From JAXGZG01 sp050952065 (lineage in GTDB: Bacteria; Bacillota; Sulfobacillia; Fermentithermobacillales; Fermentithermobacillaceae), in assembly GCA_050952065.1 (NCBI GenBank), contig JBMNKF010000007.1, forward strand, positions 371,325 through 435,324: a DNA stretch of 64,000 bases, given 5' to 3'. This document shows positions 33,054 to 40,834 of this stretch, piece after piece; position 1 is the first letter of the stretch, and every line of letters starts with the position of its first letter. The notes under the pieces are model-generated. The model saw only the letters and a program-made list of their open reading frames with translations. It was not told the DNA's origin and ran no database searches. Made by a program: the position numbers and the translations under genes.

Positions 33054-33992
33054 ATGTACTGGGAAGGAAGCGTCAGGACTGACTTGGCTGTAGAGCGCGC
33101 TCACATATTGGGCCGCCGAACTGGCGGACCCATGCCTGGTTTAAACATTCAGGAAGAGTCCATAGACAACATGAAGTTGACCAGGGTTCAGGTAGCGACA
33201 CCAGAGGCGGCAAAGCAAGTAGGCAAGCCACCTGGCCGCTATTTCACCCTGGAATGCGCCGATCTCAGGTACAGAAGCAGAACCACACTCAAAACCGTGG
33301 CCGAGGTGATAGCTCGGGAGATCGCCCACTTAGCGTCGCTTCCCAGAAAGGGAGATGTATTAATAGTGGGTCTCGGCAATTGGCAAGCTACTCCCGACGC
33401 CCTGGGACCGCGGGTTGTTTCTCAACTCATGGTAACCAGGCATATCCGAGAATATGTGCCTAAAGAGCTTGGCGGAAGGTTGAACCCCGTGGCAGCCATT
33501 TCACCTGGAGTCTTGGGAATAACCGGGATGGAAACCATCGACATTATCAGAGGCATAGTCCAACAGATTAAGCCTGAACTAGTAATCACCGTTGATGCCC
33601 TAGCTGCAAGGTCACCGTCAAGACTTTTGTCTACCATCCAAGTGGCAGACACCGGTATACAGCCCGGTTCGGGAGTGGGCAACAAACGTCCCGGCATCAA
33701 CATGGAGAGCCTTGGAGTGCCAGTATTGGCGATAGGTGTGCCCACCGTAGTATCGGGTGCCGCCATCGCGCAAGAAGTTCTGGACAGCTATTTCGCCAAG
33801 TACAACCCTCACGCCAGGGCAACACTTGATTCGGTGACAGATTTTCTCACCAAAGACGTCGCTGACCTCATGGTTACCACTAAAGATATCGACGTAGAGA
33901 TATTAGAAATGTCGAAACTCTTGGCCGCTGCCCTGAACCGCGCCACTCAGCCCGCCATCAGCGAGGAGGAAATGCTGGACTACTTGCAGTAG
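33054..33992 (+). CDS. gpr: Spore germination protease GPR
   Basis: A 312-residue protein with the GPR signatures VRTDLAVERAH near the N-terminus (propeptide region), GDVLIVGLGNWQATPDALGPRVV, AISPGVLGITGMETIDIIRGIVQQIKPELVITVDALAARSPSRL and TGIQPGSGVGNKRPGINMESLGVPVLAIGVPTVV. GPR is an atypical aspartic protease that degrades alpha/beta SASPs during germination; it is made as a zymogen. GAGGAGG precedes the ATG. It faces the SASP gene at 34070-34318, its own substrate. This is firm evidence for endospore formation. Confidence 0.97.
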   Translation: MYWEGSVRTDLAVERAHILGRRTGGPMPGLNIQEESIDNMKLTRVQVATPEAAKQVGKPPGRYFTLECADLRYRSRTTLKTVAEVIAREIAHLASLPRKGDVLIVGLGNWQATPDALGPRVVSQLMVTRHIREYVPKELGGRLNPVAAISPGVLGITGMETIDIIRGIVQQIKPELVITVDALAARSPSRLLSTIQVADTGIQPGSGVGNKRPGINMESLGVPVLAIGVPTVVSGAAIAQEVLDSYFAKYNPHARATLDSVTDFLTKDVADLMVTTKDIDVEILEMSKLLAAALNRATQPAISEEEMLDYLQ

Positions 33993-34027
33993 AGGGCATC
34001 GTGTTTTCACAATCACATTTTCAAGAA

Positions 34028-34050
34028 GGAGCAGCCAAGAAGGCTGCTCC
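34028..34050. terminator. Hairpin shared by gpr and the SASP gene
   Basis: GGAGCAGCC-AAGAA-GGCTGCTCC is a perfect 9-bp stem in the convergent gap. The minus-strand tail begins TTCTTG; the plus-strand side has no strong T run, so it may mainly stop SASP transcription. Confidence 0.7.
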
Positions 34051-34069
34051 CGACTATAGACTTACCGGA

Positions 34070-34318
34070 CTAATACTGCTTTGGTTGACCGGTTCCCACG
34101 GCGGAGAACCTACCCTGAGCCAGACTCTGTTCTGCAACCTCGATCATGCGCCTGACCATGTGCCCGCCTACTGCGCCGCAAGTTCGCGAAGGAATGTCGC
34201 CCCAGTAACCGGCCGGAGGCTGAATTCCCAACTCGTTGGCAACCTCGTTTCTGAAACTGTCAAGGGCCGCACGAGCCTCGGGCACTACTGCTATATTTCT
34301 CTTCTGCCCGGTACCCAC
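34070..34318 (-). CDS. Alpha/beta-type small acid-soluble spore protein
   Basis: An 82-residue DNA-coating spore protein. It has the conserved core RNEVANELGIQ followed by GYWGDIPSRTCGAVGGHMVRRMIEVAEQSL, matching the SASP GNLT/GDIPSR..GxVGGxMVKRMI motif. The GPR cleavage site is expected between E25 and V26 (NE-VANELG). GTG 34318 has a perfect GGAGGTGA site. It saturates spore DNA and protects it from UV. The adjacent gpr gene and a sigma-G-like promoter fit late forespore expression. Confidence 0.95.
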   Translation of the reverse strand: MGTGQKRNIAVVPEARAALDSFRNEVANELGIQPPAGYWGDIPSRTCGAVGGHMVRRMIEVAEQSLAQGRFSAVGTGQPKQY

Positions 34319-34346
34319 TGAATCACCTCCTCTCTTATTCGAAACT

Positions 34347-34375
34347 TATTATGTTCACTTGCGGCCCTGATATTC
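34347..34375 (-). promoter_or_regulatory. Sigma-G-type promoter of the SASP gene
   Basis: GAATA (34371-34375) and CATAATA (34347-34353) on the minus strand are 17 bases apart, matching the forespore sigma-G/sigma-F consensus (-35 GNATR, -10 CATNNTA). The promoter lies just beyond the recG stop and gives a leader of about 20 bases to the GGAGGTGA site. Confidence 0.75.
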
Positions 34376-34394
34376 TGGCAAAACTTTGCAATTT

Positions 34395-36464
34395 TTATCT
34401 TGACATACTATACTCGGTGAACCTGTCACCATATCGATTCTTGACTTGTCTCAATAGTCTTCGATCCTCTTGGGTTCCCATTCCCCTTGATAGCCGAGAA
34501 ATGGTCAGTCTGGCTTCTTCTCTGGCTTTGTTGAGCGTATCCAAGGATAACGATAGCTGGGAGAGACGGGTTTCAGTCTCGCCGCTTTGCCGAGAGCCGA
34601 AGAACTGACCGGGTCCGCGGTGCTCCAAATCAAGTTCGGCCACCTGAAACCCATCGGTCGTTGTCTCCAGGGCGAAAAGTCTCTTTAGACCTTGTGAGGT
34701 TTGAGATGAAGCAATCAGATAACAGTAGGACTGAGCTTGTCCGCGGCCAACTCTCCCTCTCAATTGATGCAAAGATGCCAATCCGAAAGAGTCGGCGTCC
34801 TCAACGACCATGCAGGTGGCGTTTTCCACATCCACGCCTACCTCGATCACCGTTGTAGAAACCAAAACATCGATCGCCCCCGCAAGAAACTCCTTCATAA
34901 TTCTGGCCACGTCTCTCTTGGGGAGCGCACCGTGAAGAAGTCCTATTCTGGCACCTCTCAAGTAGGTCGCGCGAAGCTCCTCACTCACGATTTCAGCTGC
35001 TTTACGAGGAGTATTGCCCTCTCTAATAACTGGACAAACTACGTAGGCTTGGTGGCCGCGAGCGATTTCCTCCATGACTTTCTCATAGGCCAGATGCCTT
35101 CTTGACTCCGTAAGAACCGTCGTTTTGGGAGCTACCCTGCCTTCCGGCATGACATCGATGATTGAAATGTCTAGGTCACCATATAGGGTTAACGCTAGAG
35201 ATCTCGGAATAGGGGTGGCGCTCATAACGAGAGTATGAGGGACAAACAGCCCAGAGGTCTCAGTTAGCGCCAAGCGCTGCTTGACGCCAAAACGATGTTG
35301 TTCGTCGGTGACCACCAAACCCAGGTTGTTCCACACAACGTGCGGCTCTAACATGGCATGAGTGCCGATGAGTATCTGGATCTCACCTCTACTCAAGCGA
35401 CGGAGCGTTTCTCGCCTTTCATTGGCCGAAAGACTTCCCGACAGAAACCCGCAGTTAATGCCTTTGTCCACCAAATTGTCTATAGTCCGACGGTGTTGTT
35501 CGGCCAAGACTTCGGTAGGTGCGAGAAAAGCCCCTTGGTATCCGTTTTCCACAGCGGCGATGAGACTGTACAAGGCCACAACGGTCTTGCCGCTGCCGAC
35601 GTCTCCTTGTATGAGACGGTTCATCACCCACCCACCGCTCAAATCCCGGCGAATGTCCTCAATAGCCCTCGTCTGAGCTTTCGTCAACCTGAAAGGCAAA
35701 GCTTGTACAAATCTATCGGATGCGTCGAAGTTTTTGAACTTTTCGGGGCCTTTGGATCTCTTGACCTCTTCTCTCAGCGCCATGAGCCCGACTTGGAGGT
35801 ACAACGCCTCGCGAAATGCGTGGGTCTTACGAGCCATGTTCCATTCCGAGGCTGACCGAGGTTTATGAATGATCCGATATGCTTCCTTTTCATCGAGGTA
35901 GCCTAACCGATGCAACATGTCGTTGGGGACGGCGGGCACTAGTTGGTCAAGACACTGCTCCAAGGCGTCCTGCACGAGTTTTTGCAGAGTTAAAGACGTG
36001 ATACCCTTAGTGCTATGGTAGACTGGAATAATCGGGCCCTTCTCTACGGCGTCATGCTCCACCCTCCAAATTGGATGCGCCATCTCCAGTCCGTTCCGAC
36101 GCCATTCCACACGACCCGAAGCCAGAATTGTCTGACCGAGTCTCATGCGTTGGTAGACATAGGGCATGTTGTACCAGACAAGAAACACCTGATATCCGTC
36201 GTGAGATAGGCCTACCCGCAGAGCTCGTCCTCTTTGGCTTGGGACAAAACCGAGAGAAGTGACCCTGCCTTGAACCGTAACCTCGTCGCCTGGCCGCACT
36301 TGTTTTATCGGCATAACCTTGGAGAAATCGTCAATCCTGAAAGGAAAGTGGTTAAGGAGATCCCTAACGGTGATGATGCCCAAACGCGACAAAACATCGG
36401 CCTTCCTAGGCCCCACACCCTTCAGATACCTCACTGGGTCATCCAAAGAGATACGGTTCCTCAT
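34395..36464 (-). CDS. recG: ATP-dependent DNA helicase RecG
   Basis: A 689-residue helicase of normal length. An N-terminal wedge/OB domain (KGVGPRKADVLSRLGI ... VTVQGRVTSLGFVPSQRGR) precedes superfamily 2 motifs: RLIQGDVGSGKTVVAL (Walker A), VVTDEQHRFGVKQR (DEQH), MSATPIPRSLAL (III), DVLVSTTVIEVGVDVENA (V) and HQLRGRVGRGQAQSYCYL (VI). It reverses stalled replication forks. Its stop overlaps nothing, while its start overlaps the fakA stop by four bases. Confidence 0.97.
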   Translation of the reverse strand: MRNRISLDDPVRYLKGVGPRKADVLSRLGIITVRDLLNHFPFRIDDFSKVMPIKQVRPGDEVTVQGRVTSLGFVPSQRGRALRVGLSHDGYQVFLVWYNMPYVYQRMRLGQTILASGRVEWRRNGLEMAHPIWRVEHDAVEKGPIIPVYHSTKGITSLTLQKLVQDALEQCLDQLVPAVPNDMLHRLGYLDEKEAYRIIHKPRSASEWNMARKTHAFREALYLQVGLMALREEVKRSKGPEKFKNFDASDRFVQALPFRLTKAQTRAIEDIRRDLSGGWVMNRLIQGDVGSGKTVVALYSLIAAVENGYQGAFLAPTEVLAEQHRRTIDNLVDKGINCGFLSGSLSANERRETLRRLSRGEIQILIGTHAMLEPHVVWNNLGLVVTDEQHRFGVKQRLALTETSGLFVPHTLVMSATPIPRSLALTLYGDLDISIIDVMPEGRVAPKTTVLTESRRHLAYEKVMEEIARGHQAYVVCPVIREGNTPRKAAEIVSEELRATYLRGARIGLLHGALPKRDVARIMKEFLAGAIDVLVSTTVIEVGVDVENATCMVVEDADSFGLASLHQLRGRVGRGQAQSYCYLIASSQTSQGLKRLFALETTTDGFQVAELDLEHRGPGQFFGSRQSGETETRLSQLSLSLDTLNKAREEARLTISRLSRGMGTQEDRRLLRQVKNRYGDRFTEYSMSR

Positions 36465-38161
36465 TCCGATGACACTATGTAGTAGTATAGAGGCTGGCCG
36501 CCGTCCTGCAGTTCCACCTCGATATCTGGAGGAAGAACCCTTCTGACTGCCATGGCCGCAGCCTCACCTGTCTCCTGGCTAACGTCCTTGCCACGGTAGA
36601 TAGTGACGATTTCGTGGTCGGGTCTCACCATTGACGAAACGATGGAGACCAGAATTTCCTGAGGATCCTCGCCGACCATCTCTACCTTGCCGTCAATAAG
36701 GCCCAGAATATCGCCTTGGCGCATGACATGTTTTCCAAATTTCCCATTTCTGGCCGCAAAAGTTACTTCTCCTGTGCGTACCCTCTCTATAGCCTTCGCC
36801 GCCCGTTTGAGATTGTGTTCCATGTCCATAGAAAGGTTCAAAGACAAAAGGGCCGAGACTCCTTGAGGAATGGTCTTGGTTGGGATTATGTACATGTTTC
36901 GCCCGGTCAACTTCTTGGCTTGCTTGGCAGCTAAGAAAATGTTTCCGTTATTGGGCAAGAATATGATCTTCTTGGCATCGACAGTCTTGACCGCAGCGGC
37001 GAGCTCTGCAGTGGACGGATTCATGGTCGGGCCGCCCTCAATAACCAGGTCGCAGCCTAGGCTTTTCATGATGTTCGTCAGACCCGCTCCCGTAACCACA
37101 GTAACGATTCCGGTCTCTTTTGCGGGACTTATGGCCCTGGGGCCAGGAAGAGACCCACTGGAAACCGCACGGCTTGAGGTGGCGCCTACAGCCGTGGCGC
37201 TTCTTTTTGCGTTGAGCGCCATAGCTTCTTGAGCCTGTTCGACCATGTTGTCGATGGTCACCTGAGACAAGACTCCGTACTGGAGGCAATAGGTCAGCAC
37301 GTCGCCTGGAACCTTGGTGTGCACGTGAACTCTTGCAAGGCTATCGGATCCTACCACCAAGAGCGAATCTCCCAACGACTGAAGATGCTCCCGTATCTCG
37401 GCCAGTGGCAGATCTATCCCTTTGAGGAGAAACTGAGTATCGTATGGAAATGCGATATCTTCAATGTCTAGGGTTTCATCGTGGGCTATAGTGTCTACTT
37501 CAGAGGGGGCATAGGACTGTGTTTCTGCCGAACTTCTGAGGACTCCGGTGGAAAGGGCCGACAGCGCGCCCTCCAATATGTAGACGAGCCCCTTGCCCCC
37601 TGCATCTACCACCCCTGCCTGCCTAAGAACGGGCAGCATTTCCGGAGTCTTCTGAAGCACTTCCTTGCCGCGAGCAAGACAAGCGTGAAGGACCTCTTGG
37701 ACTGTATGTCCACGGTCTCCCAAGTCCTTGGCGCCGTCGCGCATCCCCCGCAAAACAGTGAGAATAGTCCCTTCTACCGGTTTCATCACTGCCTTATAGG
37801 CCGTAGAAACCGCCTCATCAAGAGCCAAGCAGATGTTCCAAGGAGGCACTGCTTCCTTTCCGGCGAAATGCCGCGCTATCCCCCTGAATATCTGGGAAAG
37901 GATGACGCCCGAATTTCCTCTCGCCCCCATCAGCGCACCGTGGCTTGCCAGTTCAGAAGCCCTTGAAAGACTAACCGACTCTTCCTTCAGAACACTTTCG
38001 GCGGCCGCTGAGAGCGTAAGATACATATTGGTCCCGGTATCGCCGTCAGGGACAGGGAAAACGTTGAGCGCGTCAACTTCTTTCTTATGTTTCGCCAAAT
38101 ACTCCGTCGAGGCGGCGATTAGGTCTCTAAAAAGCCGGCCATCTAGCACCTGTTCACTCAT
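36461..38161 (-). CDS. fakA: Fatty acid kinase subunit FakA (DAK2-domain, YloV-like)
   Basis: A 566-residue protein. The N-terminal DhaL/DAK2 domain has VFPVPDGDTGTNMYLTL, LASHGALMGARGNSGVILSQIFRG and DAGGKGLVYILEGAL; the middle and C-terminal domains (from about 310: IVTVVTGAGLTNIMKSLGCDLVIEGGPTMNPSTAEL) resemble YloV. It phosphorylates fatty acids held by DegV/FakB proteins. It lies between asp23 and recG as in many Firmicutes. Confidence 0.94.
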   Translation of the reverse strand: MSEQVLDGRLFRDLIAASTEYLAKHKKEVDALNVFPVPDGDTGTNMYLTLSAAAESVLKEESVSLSRASELASHGALMGARGNSGVILSQIFRGIARHFAGKEAVPPWNICLALDEAVSTAYKAVMKPVEGTILTVLRGMRDGAKDLGDRGHTVQEVLHACLARGKEVLQKTPEMLPVLRQAGVVDAGGKGLVYILEGALSALSTGVLRSSAETQSYAPSEVDTIAHDETLDIEDIAFPYDTQFLLKGIDLPLAEIREHLQSLGDSLLVVGSDSLARVHVHTKVPGDVLTYCLQYGVLSQVTIDNMVEQAQEAMALNAKRSATAVGATSSRAVSSGSLPGPRAISPAKETGIVTVVTGAGLTNIMKSLGCDLVIEGGPTMNPSTAELAAAVKTVDAKKIIFLPNNGNIFLAAKQAKKLTGRNMYIIPTKTIPQGVSALLSLNLSMDMEHNLKRAAKAIERVRTGEVTFAARNGKFGKHVMRQGDILGLIDGKVEMVGEDPQEILVSIVSSMVRPDHEIVTIYRGKDVSQETGEAAAMAVRRVLPPDIEVELQDGGQPLYYYIVSSE

Positions 38162-38163
38162 GG

Positions 38164-38544
38164 TTAGCTCCCCGAGTTTGCTTGTACCCTAATTCCTTGT
38201 ACGTTGACAGTAACTTTTTTCACCGTTAATCCAGTGGCATTCTCTACTGTATATCGCACTTTGTCTACGATCATCCTAGCTACTTCAGTGATCCTTACTC
38301 CGTATCCCAGTATCACTGAAAGATCGATGTAGACAAGATCTCCATCGATGGATACCGACACTCCCCGAGACAGGTTCTCTTTGCCAAGAAGTTCGGATAT
38401 ACCGTCTGTCATCTTGCGTCCAGCCATCCCAACCACTCCATAGCACTCAGTGGCAGCGGCACCGGCAATAGTGGCAATGGCTTCTTCCGACAAAACCAGT
38501 CTTCCTAACCTGGTCTCAACTTGCTTGCCTGATAACGGCGTCAC
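38164..38544 (-). CDS. Asp23/Gls24 family envelope-stress protein
   Basis: A 126-residue Asp23 (YloU-like) protein: VETRLGRLVLSEEAIATIAGAAATECYGVVGMAGRK at the N-terminus and DLVYIDLSVILGYGVRITEVARMIVDKVRYTVENATGLTVKKVTVNVQGIRV. These proteins associate with the membrane; the precise role is unclear. It lies two bases upstream of fakA and is divergent from rpmB. Confidence 0.93.
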   Translation of the reverse strand: MTPLSGKQVETRLGRLVLSEEAIATIAGAAATECYGVVGMAGRKMTDGISELLGKENLSRGVSVSIDGDLVYIDLSVILGYGVRITEVARMIVDKVRYTVENATGLTVKKVTVNVQGIRVQANSGS

Positions 38545-38633
38545 TTCAATCCTTCCTTCGTACCCGCATATAAAGACAGGCCGGGTTTATATAAATTCTA
38601 TGATTCTCTCTGCTTTTCCTCCCAACTGTCTTA

Positions 38634-38642
38634 TGCTAGAAT
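38634..38642 (+). promoter_or_regulatory. Extended -10 promoter for rpmB
   Basis: TGCTAGAAT: a TG dinucleotide one base before TAGAAT (38637-38642), about 38 bases upstream of the rpmB start. The -35 region (TTTTCC-like) is weak, in line with an extended -10 element. Confidence 0.5.
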
Positions 38643-38679
38643 AAACGGGCTTTGAGAGTCGAGCAAGGGGGTCCTTTCT

Positions 38680-38871
38680 GTGCCTAAGTGTGAAATATGC
38701 GGCAAGACCAAATCTGTGGGCCATAGGGTCAGCCATTCGAACATCAAAACCAAGAGAACATGGTCGCCTAATGTTCAGAGAGTCCGGGCGGTCAAAGACG
38801 GCCGTCCCTGTCGCGTGTATGCCTGCACCCAATGCCTCAGATCAGGCCGGGTACAGCGTCTGGCCAAATAA
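38680..38871 (+). CDS. rpmB: 50S ribosomal protein L28
   Basis: A 63-residue protein starting at GTG: MPKCEICGKTKSVGHRVSHSNIKTKRTWSPNVQ ... CRVYACTQCLRSGRV. The two CxxC pairs form the zinc site of the C+ type of L28. Divergent from asp23 as in Bacillus; spoVM follows on the opposite strand. Confidence 0.97.
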   Translation: MPKCEICGKTKSVGHRVSHSNIKTKRTWSPNVQRVRAVKDGRPCRVYACTQCLRSGRVQRLAK

Positions 38872-38889
38872 GATTCTCTCCAAGAACGA

Positions 38890-38920
38890 ACACCTCTCGC
38901 GTATATTCCGCGAGAGGTGT
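38890..38920. terminator. Long perfect hairpin between rpmB and spoVM
   Basis: ACACCTCTCGCG-7-base loop-CGCGAGAGGTGT, a 12-bp perfect stem between the convergent rpmB and spoVM genes. On the plus strand it is followed by CTTGCTCAT, a weak T run, so it is a likely bidirectional terminator. Confidence 0.7.
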
Positions 38921-38934
38921 CTTGCTCATATACC

Positions 38935-39018
38935 CTAGGCTTTGTATCCGAAAAGGCCGAGAATGACCCTGACGACCCCCGAGAAAGCTCTTGGGACCTT
39001 CATGACACGCACCTTCAT
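38935..39018 (-). CDS. spoVM: Stage V sporulation protein M (SpoVM), 27 residues
   Basis: A 27-codon gene, too short for most gene callers: MKVRVMKVPRAFSGVVRVIL followed by GLFGYKA. Aligned from memory with Bacillus SpoVM (26 residues), K2, K7, P9, G14, V16, R17, L20, G21 and F23 coincide without gaps, and Pro9 is the residue known to let the amphipathic helix recognise the convex forespore membrane. It lies between rpe and rpmB, the position of spoVM in Bacillus. The only good ribosome-binding site (AAGGAGGTG at 39053-39061) is 34 bases from the start codon, with a hairpin in between. A second ATG at 39003 has AAGGTG nearby but would remove the conserved N-terminus. Confidence 0.9.
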   Translation of the reverse strand: MKVRVMKVPRAFSGVVRVILGLFGYKA

Positions 39019-39027
39019 AAAGCGTTT

Positions 39028-39049
39028 CAAGTACGCCTAATCGTACTTG
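39028..39049 (-). promoter_or_regulatory. Hairpin between Shine-Dalgarno site and start codon of spoVM
   Basis: CAAGTACG-ATTAGG-CGTACTTG (8 bp, extendable to 9 by the flanking T-A pair) lies between AAGGAGGTG (39053-39061) and ATG 39018. If folded, it brings the ribosome-binding site to about 10-12 unpaired bases from the start codon. Confidence 0.6.
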
Positions 39050-39068
39050 AGGCACCTCCTTACGCTTC

Positions 39069-39233
39069 TTACGGGCTCTTCACCAACATCCAAGCGCCCA
39101 TTACCAAAGCGGCCCCGAAAGCGCAAAAGAAGACCCATGATGGTATGGATGCCACAAGGATCGTTACGCCCGCTACTGCCATAATAATGGACGCTATGAC
39201 TCGACTCGAGAACCCACGAGTTCTGGTCCTCAA
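39069..39233 (-). CDS. Small membrane protein, 54 residues, between rpe and spoVM
   Basis: TTG 39233 with GGCGGTG seven bases upstream opens a 54-codon gene: a basic MRTRTRGFSSR start, then two hydrophobic helices (VIASIIMAVAGVTILVASI and WVFFCAFGAALVMGAWML) joined by P-S, and a short KSP tail. It lies 49 bases downstream of rpe and 50 bases upstream of spoVM on the same strand, so it is probably co-transcribed with both. I do not recognise a family with certainty. Its size, hydrophobicity and place beside spoVM suggest a membrane role that might be linked to sporulation. Confidence 0.72.
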   Translation of the reverse strand: MRTRTRGFSSRVIASIIMAVAGVTILVASIPSWVFFCAFGAALVMGAWMLVKSP

Positions 39234-39282
39234 TATAAATCACCGCCAAAATAGGACAACGCCTTCACCCTACACAGTATAT

Positions 39283-39945
39283 TCATCCACGCTCAATGGT
39301 GCCCATCCTCAAGCAGTGTATGGCCAGTCGCCTATCTTTGGCACTAAACACATAGTTGCCCGCCACCAAAATGTTAGCCCCGGCCTCTTGCAGGAGTCCA
39401 GCGTTATCCCCTGTGACTCCGCCGTCAACCTCAAGATCCACTTCTTTGCGGGAGTCTTGGATGATCTTCTTTACGTAGGCTATTTTTCCCAGCATCGACT
39501 CTATGAAGTCTTGACCGCCCCAGCCGGGATTCACAGTCATCACCAAGACAAGATCAAGGCTGTCTATGATGTAGGGCAAGAAGTCCGGGGGCGTGGACGG
39601 GTTCAAAGCCACACCGGCTCGGCAGCCGAACGACTTGACCACTTGCAGGGCACGGTGTAGGTGTCGTGTGGCTTCAACGTGGATAGTCAAGATGCTGGCG
39701 AACGGGGCAAACGCCGGAATCGCCCATTCTAAGCAATCTACCATCAAGTGGATATCCAAAGGGACCCCCAAACTGAAAAGACCTTCGGCCACTTTGGGAC
39801 CGTAAGTCAAATTTGGCACGAAGTGTCCATCCATTACGTCCAGATGCAAGTAGTCAGCCCCGGCATCTTTCAAAGACACGGCATCTTTGGCAAGATCGGT
39901 CGGATTTGCCGACAACAATGATGGGGATACAAGGATCTTATTCAT
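39283..39945 (-). CDS. rpe: Ribulose-phosphate 3-epimerase
   Basis: A 220-residue TIM barrel of the pentose phosphate pathway: SPSLLSANPTDLAKDA, DYLHLDVMDGHFVPNLTYG (metal-binding DVMDG), LDIHLMV, VMTVNPGWGGQDFIESML and LEVDGGVTGDNAGLLQEAGAN. Its first bases overlap the stop of rsgA by eight. Co-directional with the downstream small membrane protein and spoVM. Confidence 0.97.
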   Translation of the reverse strand: MNKILVSPSLLSANPTDLAKDAVSLKDAGADYLHLDVMDGHFVPNLTYGPKVAEGLFSLGVPLDIHLMVDCLEWAIPAFAPFASILTIHVEATRHLHRALQVVKSFGCRAGVALNPSTPPDFLPYIIDSLDLVLVMTVNPGWGGQDFIESMLGKIAYVKKIIQDSRKEVDLEVDGGVTGDNAGLLQEAGANILVAGNYVFSAKDRRLAIHCLRMGTIERG

Positions 39946-40819
39946 ATTTGCGTTTCACCTTCTCAAGGCATTCGTCCAATAAGACTAGATAGCTGGCATA
40001 CCGCTCCGGGGCTATCTTCCCTTGGGCGAGAGCGTCCTTTACCTGGCAAAGGTCTTCAGTCTTATGAAGACATCTGGGAAAATGACATAAGTGGGCGTAC
40101 GCTGCCATCTCGGGGTAATAGTGGGCTATCTCATGAGGTTCACACGTGACTGACTCAAGTTTGCTGAACCCTGGCGTATCGGCTAGGAAACCTTGTCGCC
40201 CAATTCTAAACAAGGTAACGCCTTTGGTAGTGTGTCTTCCTCGCATGGTGCGCCCCAGTTCCTTTGCCTCTATCTCCACGCCCAGAAGACCTGAAAGTAA
40301 ACAAGACTTGCCTACTCCGCTTGGGCCCGCCACCACGGCGACCGTGCCCTCGATGATGCCGGCTAACGATTCAAGACCGATCCTTTCGGTGGCGGACGTC
40401 ACCCGCACGGGATAGCCGGCTTTCTCATAGATCTCCTTGAGCGCGCGAATCTCTTGCATGTTTTCGATATCGCACTTGTTGATGCACAGAGCCCCTGCGA
40501 TGCCTTGGGCCTCGGCGTGAACTAACAGCCTGTCGATACCCACACGATCTATGGGAGGATGGGTCAAAGCCGTGACTACGATCATCTGATCGACGTTGGC
40601 CACCGGAGGCCTAATCAAGAGATTCTTTCTGGGAAGGATATTTTCGACTAGGAACTGGCCTCCCTGTTCCCTTATCACCGCGAGGTCCCCAGGATACACA
40701 TCAGAGGATTCTTTGCGAATACGTCCTCGGAAAACGCACCGGTATTCCCTCTGTCCGGATAATACCATGCAAAAAGCCGAATGAACCCTGGTGATCCTGC
40801 CTTCTAGTCTCTCCTGCAA
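39938..40819 (-). CDS. rsgA: Ribosome small-subunit GTPase RsgA
   Basis: A 293-residue circularly permuted GTPase with TTG start: OB-fold N-terminus (EGRITRVHSAFCMVLSGQREYRCVFRGRIRK), G4 INKCDIEN, G1 GPSGVGKSCLLSGLLG, G3 DTPGFSKL and a C-terminal zinc knuckle (CHFPRCLHKTEDLCQVKDAL). It checks 30S maturation. Between prkC and rpe as in Bacillus. Confidence 0.96.
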   Translation of the reverse strand: MQERLEGRITRVHSAFCMVLSGQREYRCVFRGRIRKESSDVYPGDLAVIREQGGQFLVENILPRKNLLIRPPVANVDQMIVVTALTHPPIDRVGIDRLLVHAEAQGIAGALCINKCDIENMQEIRALKEIYEKAGYPVRVTSATERIGLESLAGIIEGTVAVVAGPSGVGKSCLLSGLLGVEIEAKELGRTMRGRHTTKGVTLFRIGRQGFLADTPGFSKLESVTCEPHEIAHYYPEMAAYAHLCHFPRCLHKTEDLCQVKDALAQGKIAPERYASYLVLLDECLEKVKRKYE

Positions 40820-40834
40820 CGCCTCGCTCCCTTT

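Noticed and set aside
39037..39249. 70-codon minus-strand frame over the small membrane protein
   Set aside because: It is a frame-shifted shadow; the neighbouring frame gives a clear two-helix protein with its own ribosome-binding site.
38917..39660. 247-codon plus-strand frame across rpe and spoVM
   Set aside because: It is antisense to rpe, spoVM and the small membrane protein, all of which have better support.
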